Shown piece by piece: positions 52,652-60,809 of a stretch of 64,000 nt of DNA (the stretch's first letter is position 1; each line of letters opens with the position of its first letter). Origin of the DNA: JABSSA01 sp039975755. GTDB taxonomy: Bacteria > Pseudomonadota > Alphaproteobacteria > Rhodobacterales > Rhodobacteraceae. Location: the NCBI GenBank assembly GCA_039975755.1, contig JBDWGM010000083.1, positions 1-64,000 of the forward strand, read 5' to 3'. Made by a program: the position numbers and the translations under genes. The notes under the pieces were generated by a model. It did not search any database. It saw only the letters and a list, made by a program, of their open reading frames with translations, and was not told where the DNA came from.

Positions 52652-53343
52652 CCTCGGATCATGTCCAGATACTGGTCTTGATCACAGGGGTGGAACCCAA
52701 GCCATAAGCCAAAGCGATCTGACAAAGACACCTTTTCTTCCACGGCTTCCGATGGGTTGATCGCACTGCCGCGTTCATTTTCGATCATATCGCGCGGCAT
52801 AAGGTGGCGTCGATTGGACGTCGCGTAAAGCACAACATTGTCTGGCCGCCCCTCAATTCCGCCATCCAAGACAGCCTTGAGGCTTTTGTAGTGTTCGTCA
52901 TCATGTCCAAAGGACAAATCATCACAAAACAGAACAAATCGTGCCGGTGCGCCTCGTAGCAAATTCAAAAGGCGCCCCACGGACGGCAAGTCTTCTCTTT
53001 GCAGTTCTACGATTTTCAGATCAGGAAAAGCCTCATGAACATCGGCGTGTACTGACTTGACAAGGCTGGATTTTCCCATCCCCCGCGCACCCCACAACAA
53101 CGCGTTGTTGGCCGGCAATCCAGATGCAAACTGACGAGTGTTTTCCAACAAAGTGTCACGCGATCGATCAACGCCAACCAACAGGTCCAAAGACACACGG
53201 TTTATGTGTTCAACCGGCTCAAGACGGTCAGGATCAACGTGCCAAACAAATCCAGCAGCCTTGGAAAAATCCGGCGCATCCAAAGGCGCGGGCGCAAATC
53301 GCTCTAACGCCGCCGCAATACGCTCCATCGGGTCATCACTCAC
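52504..53343 (-). CDS. DUF815 family ATP-binding protein
   Basis: A 279-residue AAA-like ATPase with Walker A in LLWGARGMGKSSLVKSV near residue 90 and Walker B in FVLFCDDLSFGHDDEHYK near residue 140. It ends SRSGRVAWQFFTDLSGREG, the usual DUF815 C-terminus. The ATG overlaps the tatC stop, so it belongs to the tat operon in this genome. Its role is unknown. Its last 148 bases overlap the end of the convergent Hint gene. Confidence 0.88.
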   Translation of the reverse strand: MSDDPMERIAAALERFAPAPLDAPDFSKAAGFVWHVDPDRLEPVEHINRVSLDLLVGVDRSRDTLLENTRQFASGLPANNALLWGARGMGKSSLVKSVHADVHEAFPDLKIVELQREDLPSVGRLLNLLRGAPARFVLFCDDLSFGHDDEHYKSLKAVLDGGIEGRPDNVVLYATSNRRHLMPRDMIENERGSAINPSEAVEEKVSLSDRFGLWLGFHPCDQDQYLDMIRGYCAAYGVSVDPDRLVAEAIEWQATRGSRSGRVAWQFFTDLSGREGVKI

Positions 53344-54245
53344 TCGTTATCCTCGTCATCATCCCAGAGCCCTTCTGCACGCAAATCCGATTCCCGTTTC
53401 ATCTCGACGTGCTTCACAAGTTGGATCGATATTTCATAAAGGCCATAAACAACCGTAAACAAAATCAATTGCGTGATGACATCAGGTGGGGTCACCAAAG
53501 CTGCTAGGACCAAAATGGCTATAACCGCGTATTTGCGCACATTGCCCAGCCCTTCGGCGCTGACCAGCCCTGCCTTGCCCATAAGCGTTAGCAAAACCGG
53601 AAGCTGAAAGCACATGCCAAAGGCCATGATAAATTTCAGCGTAATATCGAGCGATTCATTGACCTTGCCAAAGAAGGTAATTTGAATGCCCTCGCTTGTT
53701 TGTGGGACACTCAAATTGTCGTTTACTGCAACATCGTTTGCGCCACCGACACCGGAATTGGCAATCAGACTAGTAAAGATCGACGAAACATCGACAAAGC
53801 CAAGAAAAAAGGCCATCGCCAACGGTGTCACGACGAAATGTGCGAATGACGCGCCCAGCAAGAACATCACAGGCGACGCGATAAGGAAGGGCAAAAAGGC
53901 GTTCTTTTCCGTGCGATACAACCCCGGTGCCACAAACCGCCACAACTGGTGTCCGATAACCGGGAACGATAAGGCAAATCCAAAGACCATCGATATCCGG
54001 AACAATGTGAACAGATATTCCTGAGGGGATGTGTATTGCATCGTCGGGGACGGATCGCCCAATTCACGCAACGTTTCTTCAATGGGGCTGAGCAGGAATT
54101 GCAGAATTGGTTCGGCGACCGTAAAGGCCACAACGATACCGATAACAAACGCAATGACCGAACGGATCAAACGTGTGCGCAGCTCAGCTAAATGCTCGAT
54201 CAGCGGCGCGGCGCTGTCGTTTATGTCATTTTCGGTCTGGCTCAT
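53340..54245 (-). CDS. tatC: Twin-arginine translocase subunit TatC
   Basis: TatC is the membrane receptor for twin-arginine signal peptides. The 301-residue protein has six hydrophobic segments and the motif LIEHLAELRTRLIRSV near the N-terminus. An insertion (NSGVGGANDVAVNDNLSVPQ near residue 145) enlarges a periplasmic loop relative to Escherichia coli, a feature seen in alphaproteobacteria. It follows tatB at once. Confidence 0.96.
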   Translation of the reverse strand: MSQTENDINDSAAPLIEHLAELRTRLIRSVIAFVIGIVVAFTVAEPILQFLLSPIEETLRELGDPSPTMQYTSPQEYLFTLFRISMVFGFALSFPVIGHQLWRFVAPGLYRTEKNAFLPFLIASPVMFLLGASFAHFVVTPLAMAFFLGFVDVSSIFTSLIANSGVGGANDVAVNDNLSVPQTSEGIQITFFGKVNESLDITLKFIMAFGMCFQLPVLLTLMGKAGLVSAEGLGNVRKYAVIAILVLAALVTPPDVITQLILFTVVYGLYEISIQLVKHVEMKRESDLRAEGLWDDDEDNE

Positions 54246-54704
54246 TTAGCCCTCTTTTGGCGCGTCGACCTTTACGGCCGCTTCCAATTCTTCAGCTTTT
54301 TTCATCGCTTCGGCCGCTTCGCGCGCTTTGCGTTCTGCAGTTGCGCGTGCGGTCGATGCCTGAATTTTCTTGGACACATCAGCCCGTTCAGCAGAGAGTT
54401 TACCTGTTTCGCTGTCGGGATCGATATTCGTCAGGTTGGATGTCAAATCCTTGGTCGCATCCTTGACGCTGTCCATCGCCGAACCAATCGGATTGGTTGC
54501 CGTATTCAGCGTGTTTTGGATATCTTTGACACCCGCATCATCCGCCGCTTGATTCATCGCGCTGGAAAATTCGCGTGCCATCCCTTTGGCTTTGCCCACA
54601 AACCGTCCCACATTGCGAAACAGAACAGGCAAATCTTTGGGGCCAACCACAATCAAGGCCACAACACCGATAACCAGAAGCTCGGTCCAACCGAGATCCA
54701 ACAT
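54246..54704 (-). CDS. tatB: Twin-arginine translocase subunit TatB
   Basis: The 152-residue protein has an N-terminal helix (LGWTELLVIGVVALIVVGPK), the TatB glycine-proline hinge (GPKDLP) and a long amphipathic and coiled tail rich in Ala, Glu and Lys. It works with TatC in substrate binding. tatA ends five bases upstream, and the tatC ATG directly follows its stop. Confidence 0.94.
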   Translation of the reverse strand: MLDLGWTELLVIGVVALIVVGPKDLPVLFRNVGRFVGKAKGMAREFSSAMNQAADDAGVKDIQNTLNTATNPIGSAMDSVKDATKDLTSNLTNIDPDSETGKLSAERADVSKKIQASTARATAERKAREAAEAMKKAEELEAAVKVDAPKEG

Positions 54705-54709
54705 ATGCC

Positions 54710-54925
54710 TTAAGCCTTGTCTTTGTCGGTCTCTGGGGTCACATCAACAGCTTCATCCGCTGCTGCCTGCTCCAGCTCTTCTTTGCCTTCGCTGATACCC
54801 TTTTTAAAGCTTGTGATACCTTTGCCCACTTCGCCCATGAGGCTCGAAATCTTGCCGCGTCCAAATAGAACCAGCACAACGACGGCAATCAGCAAGATGC
54901 CGGGTAGGCCAATATTGTTCAGCAT
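54710..54925 (-). CDS. tatA: Twin-arginine translocase subunit TatA
   Basis: The 71-residue pore-forming subunit has one membrane helix (LPGILLIAVVVLVLFGRGK) followed by the amphipathic helix ISSLMGEVGKGITSFKKG and an acidic tail. It heads the order tatA-tatB-tatC-DUF815. The 217-base gap upstream holds the promoter for tatA and the operator of the divergent regulator operon. Confidence 0.95.
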   Translation of the reverse strand: MLNNIGLPGILLIAVVVLVLFGRGKISSLMGEVGKGITSFKKGISEGKEELEQAAADEAVDVTPETDKDKA

Positions 54926-55073
54926 GTGTGTTACTCCTTACGTTCTAAAATGGCGCGTACGCCACTAGGTCAATTATTGATCTACTCCCATCCCCGATGG
55001 ACGGAAAGACATAGCCTCATCCAGCACGTGAAATTACGCAGTGTTTACGGCTTTTCTTAAAGCTTGCTCAACT

Positions 55074-55097
55074 CAACTGACAGGTTTATGTCAGTTG
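55074..55097. promoter_or_regulatory. Perfect palindrome, probable operator of the WYL regulator
   Basis: CAACTGACA-ggttta-TGTCAGTTG is a 9-bp perfect inverted repeat with a 6-base centre, 45 bases before the operon start. Its size and place fit a dimeric helix-turn-helix repressor. The likely binder is the WYL-type regulator encoded second in the operon. Confidence 0.6.
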
Positions 55098-55142
55098 GAC
55101 TTGGATAACACAGGCTCATCCAAAAACTGAAAGGAACCAAAG

Positions 55143-55451
55143 ATGAGCAATTCCCACGTCGCCGAGATCGTAACATTCCGACTAATCAAAGATGCGGACC
55201 GAACCCAATTCGTCGAAGCGGCAAAAGGCATGGAGCCGTTCTTGCAATCCACAGGTGCAATGGTGAAACGCAGCCTGTCATGTAGCAAAGACGGCATTTG
55301 GACCGACCACATCGAATGGACATCCATGCAAGCCGCCAAAGAAGCGGCGGCAGCGATGATGCAACGCCCCGAAGCCGGTCCGTTCATGTCACACATCGAT
55401 GAAAGCAGCGTCACCATGCGCCACGCGGACATCTTGATCACACAAGGATAA
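55143..55451 (+). CDS. Small protein, likely dimeric alpha-beta barrel
   Basis: The 102-residue product (AEIVTFRLIKDADRTQFVEA, then IEWTSMQAAKEAAAAM) has the strand-helix pattern of the ABM/dimeric alpha-beta barrel fold. Such proteins can be monooxygenases or heme-binding, but no catalytic residues can be named here. The ribosome site AAAGGAA is upstream. The stop lies one base before the regulator start, and a perfect palindrome lies in the leader. Confidence 0.75.
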   Translation: MSNSHVAEIVTFRLIKDADRTQFVEAAKGMEPFLQSTGAMVKRSLSCSKDGIWTDHIEWTSMQAAKEAAAAMMQRPEAGPFMSHIDESSVTMRHADILITQG

Positions 55452-55452
55452 C

Positions 55453-56124
55453 ATGCGCCGCACCGACCGCCTGTTCGAGATCATTCAGATTTTACGCGAT
55501 GGACATCTTCATCGTGCAAATGACATCGCGGAAAAGCTCGAAGTGTCGATGCGGACCATCTACCGGGATATGGAAACGTTGCAAGCCTCCGGCGTCCCGG
55601 TCGAAGGTGAACGCGGCGTCGGGTATATGGTCACCACACCGATCAGCTTGCCGCCCCTGAACCTAACCGTCGCCGAACTGGAAGCATTGAACCTTGGCAT
55701 GGCCATTGTGGCCGAAGCTGCAGATGCTGATCTTAAGGCGGCGGCGAACAGCCTGGCTGCCAAAATCGATGCGGTGCTGCCTGAACGCGTAACGAGCGCC
55801 GCAGAAGCATGGAAATTCGCCGTTTACCCATTCCAAGACGCAGCGCGCGGATTTTCCCATATGTCAACGTTACGTGCTGCAATCCGAGCCCGTCAAAAAT
55901 TGCGCCTCGTTTATCATTCTAAGGATGACCGAATAACAACGCGCATTATTCGCCCACTTCATATGGAATACTGGGGCCGCGTCTGGACCCTGACAGCTTG
56001 GTGCGAAACCCGCGACGCGTTTCGTGTGTTTCGGGTCGATCTGATCCAAAGCGCCCACGCCTTGCCCGAACTGTTTGCGGACGAGCCTGGAAAGAACTTT
56101 CAGGATTACATGGACAGCCTGTAA
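55453..56124 (+). CDS. YafY/WYL-family transcriptional regulator
   Basis: The 223-residue regulator has an N-terminal helix-turn-helix (DRLFEIIQILRDGHLHRAND, then SMRTIYRDMETLQASGVP) and a C-terminal WYL-like domain from about residue 135 (KLRLVYHSKDDRITTRIIRP; YWGRVWTLTAWCETRD). Such proteins sense ligands or nucleic acids. Being co-transcribed with the barrel protein and having a dyad in the leader, it probably regulates its own operon. Confidence 0.9.
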   Translation: MRRTDRLFEIIQILRDGHLHRANDIAEKLEVSMRTIYRDMETLQASGVPVEGERGVGYMVTTPISLPPLNLTVAELEALNLGMAIVAEAADADLKAAANSLAAKIDAVLPERVTSAAEAWKFAVYPFQDAARGFSHMSTLRAAIRARQKLRLVYHSKDDRITTRIIRPLHMEYWGRVWTLTAWCETRDAFRVFRVDLIQSAHALPELFADEPGKNFQDYMDSL

Positions 56125-56196
56125 GCGGCTCCAAATACCAAGCCTTTGACCCATGCACGACCAACTCTTGCCACAGAATCTCGCTAGAGTTGACGC

Positions 56197-56664
56197 ATGA
56201 ACGATCAAGGTACCATAGGTCAGACAGACATGCCGCCTTCGACCAAAACTGGCGTGAAGGTGGCATTGGCTGTTGTACTTGTTCCAATCGCAATCGCGCT
56301 TGTGTTTATCTATGTCAAAGGGTTCCACGAACGGGATTTATCGTCCAACTTATTTTATGCCGCTTTCGCGATCTGGCTGCCACTTATGTACTGGCTGGAA
56401 AAGACAATCCCACGATTGTTTTTTGAAAAGTATCTACCACCCGTCCTCGCCGAGCAGGCGCAGGAACACGGAGCGACAGCGATTTCTATAAGCTTGGTGT
56501 TTTCAATTCTAACCATCACACCAGAGATGACAGCCCCTCAAGCCATTTGGACTTATATCTGGTACTTTTTCGCGATGTTGACTCTATTTGTCGGGGGAAT
56601 TCTGTTTGGTATCGCAGCAAGTAACATCTGGGGGCGTTTCCGCCGTTTTATCGGCCCAAGATAA
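56197..56664 (+). CDS. Small integral membrane protein of unknown function
   Basis: The 155-residue product has four hydrophobic segments (VALAVVLVPIAIALVFIYV; FYAAFAIWLPLMYWLE; and two near residues 100 and 125). The cytoplasmic end is basic (RFRRFIGPR). I do not recognise a family. It follows the WYL gene by 72 bases and may be transcribed with it or alone. The next gene is convergent. Confidence 0.7.
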   Translation: MNDQGTIGQTDMPPSTKTGVKVALAVVLVPIAIALVFIYVKGFHERDLSSNLFYAAFAIWLPLMYWLEKTIPRLFFEKYLPPVLAEQAQEHGATAISISLVFSILTITPEMTAPQAIWTYIWYFFAMLTLFVGGILFGIAASNIWGRFRRFIGPR

Positions 56665-56732
56665 CGGCTCCGGGCGCTGTTTATCCGACGTTTAATGGGT
56701 GTTTCTGTAAAACCGTCGCTGCGGATCGGATC

Positions 56733-57086
56733 TTAACGTATCTTCCAGCCAGTTTGTTTCGGCAAGAACACTTCGACCGAAGCCATCGCCATCAGAACCG
56801 GGTCATCCCGCGCCGGCACTTGCATGCCGCCCTGAACCGCGCGCACGGAAACAGAACCGTAAGGCAAGGTTTTCGCGACCGCATCGCAATCCACGTCGCT
56901 AGGGGTCGGAACTGCAACAGTGACCTGCACGCGCATATCATTCGGGTTCAATCCCGTGGATCCAAATATTGGCAAAGAAGATCCGCGCATCGCGTCTTCG
57001 ACTGCACGCCGCGCCGCCTTGGTTGCGTCCTTGCCATGCAAATCAATCCCCTGCCCCATTTCAATGATCAAACGCTGCTCAGTCAT
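56733..57086 (-). CDS. Lin0512 family protein, second paralogue
   Basis: The 117-residue product begins MTEQRLIIEMGQGIDLHGKD and has KTLPYGSVSVRAVQGGMQVP and VMAMASVEVFL. It has the same length and layout as its upstream neighbour (GQGxDxxxKD in place of GWGxxxxxGD), so the two are tandem paralogues. Function of Lin0512 is unknown. The start overlaps the neighbour's stop by eight bases. Confidence 0.85.
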   Translation of the reverse strand: MTEQRLIIEMGQGIDLHGKDATKAARRAVEDAMRGSSLPIFGSTGLNPNDMRVQVTVAVPTPSDVDCDAVAKTLPYGSVSVRAVQGGMQVPARDDPVLMAMASVEVFLPKQTGWKIR

Positions 57087-57432
57087 TGGCGCGCTCCATA
57101 TCAAAAGATACCGTTAACGCGGCCTGCACCATGACTGTCGGCTGCCCCACGCCCTCGGGACGCGGAATGGTCAGCCCGCCTTTGACCACCGTGATTTCTG
57201 GCGTGCCATAAGGAAAGATTGCGCGGATGGCGTTGACATCAACGCGATCAGGGTCATCTGCGCCGATTTGAACAGCAATTCGCATGTCCGTTTTTTCGAA
57301 ACCAAACAATTCCGCCAAGTTGATCGAATTTCGCCACAACGCATGACGCACTGCCTTTTCAGCCGCTTGTGTGTAATCCCCACGTCGCAGCGAAGACCCC
57401 CACCCGAATTCCATAACAAGCGGTGCGCCCAT
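57079..57432 (-). CDS. Lin0512 family protein, first paralogue
   Basis: The 117-residue product starts MGAPLVMEFGWGSSLRRGDY and contains FEKTDMRIAVQIGADDPDRV, then FPYGTPEITVVKGGLTIP. The ATG at 57432 lies one base after the ATPase stop (TGAGATG), so translation is coupled. The two paralogues share about one residue in three by eye, with the YG, GG and P positions fixed. They could form a heterodimer. Confidence 0.85.
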   Translation of the reverse strand: MGAPLVMEFGWGSSLRRGDYTQAAEKAVRHALWRNSINLAELFGFEKTDMRIAVQIGADDPDRVDVNAIRAIFPYGTPEITVVKGGLTIPRPEGVGQPTVMVQAALTVSFDMERAND

Positions 57433-57433
57433 C

Positions 57434-58528
57434 TCAGAGACCCTCAATCGGAAAAATAAAACAACGATCACGTGGCACCCGAAGCCACATTGCTGTACCA
57501 GGTTGTGGCAGGAACACATTTGGCACCGTCGCTTTTAACAAAGTGCCGTCTTGTTCTAACTGAAACTCCACCAGACTTTCATTGCCCATAAACCGTGCCC
57601 GCGTCACAAACGCCCGCGCCGGTGTCCCTTCGGAGGCCGTCGGAGCCGGCGTATTGGCCCGATCAAAATCAATGCGCAGATGCTGCGGTCGAAAGACAAT
57701 CTGAACCCGTGTTCCATCCTGTACGCCCGGCGCAAGAAACCGCCCAAATGGGGTGATCGCCAATGCACCTTCCACCAGCGCGTCCAATTTGTTGGCATCC
57801 GAAAAGAACGCAACGGCCGCTTTGTCCGCCGGGCGCGTGTACACATTGTAAGGCGCGCCCTGCTGTACAATCTGACCATCTCGCATAAGAGCAATTTCGT
57901 CGGCCATACGCATGGCTTCTTCGGGTTCATGGGTAACCAGCAAAACCGAAGTGCCCTCTTCCTTGAGGATGGCCAAAGTCTCGTCGCGAATGCCATCACG
58001 CAATCGATTGTCCAAGCCGGAAAAAGGTTCGTCCATCAACATGATCCGAGGCTTGGGGGCCAATGCCCGCGCCAATGCCACGCGTTGCTGTTCGCCTCCT
58101 GACAATTGATGTGGAAATGCGCCTTTGTGCCCACTCATGTGGATCCGCGCCAACATCTCGTCGACCCGCTTATCTTTTTCAGCCGCCGTGCCACGCAACC
58201 CATAGGCCACATTCGCCGCAACACTTAAGTGCGGGAACAAGGCAAAATCCTGAAACATCAGACCAATTTCACGCCGCTCTGGCGGGACACGGAAAATCGT
58301 GTCGCAGATTAGTTTGCCATCAACGTAAATCTCGCCGGAATCCTGCATTTCAACGCCTGCAATCATGCGCAATGTCGTCGATTTTCCACACCCCGAAGGC
58401 CCCAGCAAGCAAGTCACCTGCCCTGGCAATATGGACAACGACACGTCGTCAACGACACGCCTGCCCTCAAAGCTGCGCATAAGCTTGCGTATCTCAAGCC
58501 GCGGGATCTGCTGGATCGTCTGGTCCAA
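57434..58528 (-). CDS. ABC transporter ATPase of the iron/spermidine type
   Basis: The 364-residue ATPase has Walker A GPSGCGKSTTLRMIAG near residue 45, signature LSGGEQQRVALARALA near residue 140, and Walker B IMLMDEPFSGLD. A C-terminal TOBE-like regulatory domain follows from about residue 280. It resembles FbpC or PotA. No permease or binding protein gene is next to it; instead two Lin0512 genes follow in tight coupling. Either it serves a distant permease or the ATPase acts with the Lin0512 pair. Confidence 0.87.
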   Translation of the reverse strand: MDQTIQQIPRLEIRKLMRSFEGRRVVDDVSLSILPGQVTCLLGPSGCGKSTTLRMIAGVEMQDSGEIYVDGKLICDTIFRVPPERREIGLMFQDFALFPHLSVAANVAYGLRGTAAEKDKRVDEMLARIHMSGHKGAFPHQLSGGEQQRVALARALAPKPRIMLMDEPFSGLDNRLRDGIRDETLAILKEEGTSVLLVTHEPEEAMRMADEIALMRDGQIVQQGAPYNVYTRPADKAAVAFFSDANKLDALVEGALAITPFGRFLAPGVQDGTRVQIVFRPQHLRIDFDRANTPAPTASEGTPARAFVTRARFMGNESLVEFQLEQDGTLLKATVPNVFLPQPGTAMWLRVPRDRCFIFPIEGL

Positions 58529-58721
58529 AAAGGTCGCTCATTCCCGATAAAAACGCTTAGGCACTATCAGGCCCGGCGCGCCCCTGCAAGCGTCACAGCA
58601 AACCAAAAACTCGAACAAATTTTCCCACGCAAACCGTCACACAGATTTCCCGATTTCCTGAAAAAGCGATGCGAGCAGCAGCCCTAGCTATTCCATAATT
58701 CATGCAAGACCAAGAAGCGTC

Positions 58722-58776
58722 AGGGTTGGTGGGTGGGCGCCTTTGGCCAAAGGCCAAACAGACCACTCACGACCCT
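58722..58776 (+). repeat. Dispersed nested hairpin, copy 3
   Basis: It has the stems AGGGTT/GACCCT, GTGGGTGG/CCACTCAC (one G-U pair) and TTTGGCC/GGCCAAA with loop AAA. The right end touches the stop codon of the minus-strand HEAT-repeat gene, so in that transcript the hairpin starts right at the end of the reading frame. Confidence 0.75.
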
Positions 58777-59897
58777 CAAACCAATTCAAATGCCTCACTC
58801 GCCCGATCAACCCCGTTTACTAGTACGGTCAACGCATGCGGCCCCGGATACAGCGCAAAGGTCGTCGCATTGCCTTTTAATTTATGCATTTTCTCATAAA
58901 CAAGCGTCTGTCCGGCCTTCAATTGCCCCACCTTAAGCTTGAAAACTTTTTCACTCGGCCGACCTGTTGGGCGATGAAATCCGATCCGGTAATCAACGAT
59001 CACAGGCAAATCGACATCCGCCGTCACCGACACCTTAAATTTCAATGAATCCCCAATCTGTGCCTGCACCGTTTCAATGTCCAAATGAGCTTTGACGTCG
59101 ATTTCTGCGGAATACCCCAGATGCGCCAATGCACTTGAATCACCTGACTTGATAAGACCGCGCAACGCATGACGCCGCATCCAGTTCAACTCGCTTTCCT
59201 TTTGCAATCCCAAGCCTTGCCATTGCGATAAACAATCCACCACAACCTTTGGATGTTTCTTCGAAATGTCGTTCAAATGATTGGCCACAGACCGTGTGAC
59301 AAACCGGGTCGAATCCGCATGCAACTGCGTCAAAAAGGGAACCGCGTCCTCGTGTCCAACTTTAATTGCCTGTGCCCAAGGCAGTTTCGGACGCAAGCCT
59401 TCGCTGACCATACGCCGGACGTGATAATTCTCATCTTCCGCCCAAATCCGCAGCCGTGCCAAGGTCTCATCTGGCCAACGGTTCAGGAAGGCCCGAATGT
59501 AAAACTCCATGGAAAACCGCTGGGTCGCTTCATACAGCAAATCCAACGCCCGCTCGCGATGTGCCTCCAGACCGTGGCGAACCGCCAAAATACCCGGAAC
59601 CGCGTGCACAAAATGCCCGAAATCATCATCGCGCAACGTCGGATCCAATCGCGCCGGCATCATCGCTTCTAATTGGTCGGCCATCTTCGGAAAATCTTCT
59701 GCCAAGTGTGGCTCCAGACAATCCGCGAACCAATCCAGACAGGCCATTAAACTGCGATCCTCAACACCGGACAACGCCAATGCTGCAAAGGTAGCCGCGT
59801 CAAATCCAGGCAGCCCATTGGCGTATTCGACACTGAGCCGACTCAGGCTGTCCGCATTAAACAAGCGGTCCTTGAGCGAAAAATTCTTTTCCGCCAT
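58776..59897 (-). CDS. AlkC/AlkD-like HEAT-repeat DNA repair protein
   Basis: The 373-residue protein begins MAEKNFSLKDRLFNADSLSR and consists of HEAT-like helical repeats (FYIRAFLNRWPDETLARL; ENYHVRRMVSEGLRPKLPWA; MRRHALRGLIKSGDSSAL). This is the AlkC/AlkD type of DNA alkylation repair glycosylase, which removes 3-methyladenine. The last 100 residues form a beta domain (DIETVQAQIGDSLKFKVS), as found in AlkC proteins with an immunoglobulin-like tail. Its start shares bases with the SDR stop (ATGA), so the two are co-expressed. Confidence 0.85.
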   Translation of the reverse strand: MAEKNFSLKDRLFNADSLSRLSVEYANGLPGFDAATFAALALSGVEDRSLMACLDWFADCLEPHLAEDFPKMADQLEAMMPARLDPTLRDDDFGHFVHAVPGILAVRHGLEAHRERALDLLYEATQRFSMEFYIRAFLNRWPDETLARLRIWAEDENYHVRRMVSEGLRPKLPWAQAIKVGHEDAVPFLTQLHADSTRFVTRSVANHLNDISKKHPKVVVDCLSQWQGLGLQKESELNWMRRHALRGLIKSGDSSALAHLGYSAEIDVKAHLDIETVQAQIGDSLKFKVSVTADVDLPVIVDYRIGFHRPTGRPSEKVFKLKVGQLKAGQTLVYEKMHKLKGNATTFALYPGPHALTVLVNGVDRASEAFELV

Positions 59898-60679
59898 CAG
59901 ATCGTCGCGTTCGTGGCACCGCCATCTAACAGAATATTCTGTCCAACAATAAAGCCCGCATGCACGGAACACAGAAAAGCACAAGTCGCGCCGAAATCTT
60001 CAATAGTTCCGTATCGTCCCGCCGGAATGGTTGCTGACCGACGCGCACGCGCCTCATCCAGCGAAATACCGTCCCGTTCGGCCACAGGTCCGTCCAGTGC
60101 GTTGGCCCTGTCGGTCGCATGGATACCCGGAAGCAGATTGTTGATTGTCACACCTTGCCCTGCAACCTGCCGCGCAGTTCCCGCGACATATCCTGTCAGG
60201 CCCGTACGCGCAGCATTGGATAAACCCAATTGCGGAATAGGTGCCTTAACAGACTGCGATGTGATATTGACCACCCGGCCCCAGCCTCGGTCCATCATCC
60301 CCGGCAAACTGGCTTTCATCAACGCAATCGGGGTCAGCATGTTTGCGTCCAACGCCGCGATAAAGTCGTCGCGGTCCCAATCTGACCACAAGCCCGGGGG
60401 CGGACCACCTGCATTGTTCACCAAAATGTCCGGTGTTCCGGCGGCCTTAAGAACCGTGTCACGACCAGCTTCGCTCGTGATATCGGCGGCAACCGTCTGA
60501 ACGGACACTCCATGTGCTGCACGAATACCCTCCGCCGCCGCCTCCAGTGCGTCAGCCCCACGCGCATTCATGACCAAATTAACCCCCGCAGCTGCCAAAG
60601 CCTGCGCGCATCCAAGCCCTAGGCCCTTGGAAGACGCACACACCAATGCCGTTTTTCCGCCGATTCCAAGATCCATCAC
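59897..60679 (-). CDS. Short-chain dehydrogenase lacking the YxxxK pair
   Basis: The 260-residue protein has a Rossmann loop variant (ALVCASSKGLGLGCAQALAA) and the NNAGGPPPG motif near residue 88. At the catalytic position it reads SVKAPIPQLGLSNAARTGL: Tyr is replaced by Leu and Lys by Asn. The C-terminus GFIVGQNILLDGGATNATI is normal. A subfamily with this LSNAxR block exists, often labelled 3-oxoacyl-ACP reductase; its reaction is uncertain. It is coupled to the downstream AlkC-like gene. Confidence 0.88.
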   Translation of the reverse strand: MMDLGIGGKTALVCASSKGLGLGCAQALAAAGVNLVMNARGADALEAAAEGIRAAHGVSVQTVAADITSEAGRDTVLKAAGTPDILVNNAGGPPPGLWSDWDRDDFIAALDANMLTPIALMKASLPGMMDRGWGRVVNITSQSVKAPIPQLGLSNAARTGLTGYVAGTARQVAGQGVTINNLLPGIHATDRANALDGPVAERDGISLDEARARRSATIPAGRYGTIEDFGATCAFLCSVHAGFIVGQNILLDGGATNATI

Positions 60680-60809
60680 TCTTTCTCCGTTAATTGTTTA
60701 CTAAATGGATACACACGCCCTGCATGCTTTGCCAGCAAAACGCCGTCGGATTGACCCAATCAATGGTCGTACCTAATGTAAACAGCGTGTTAATGATCTT
60801 GAGCCTCAC

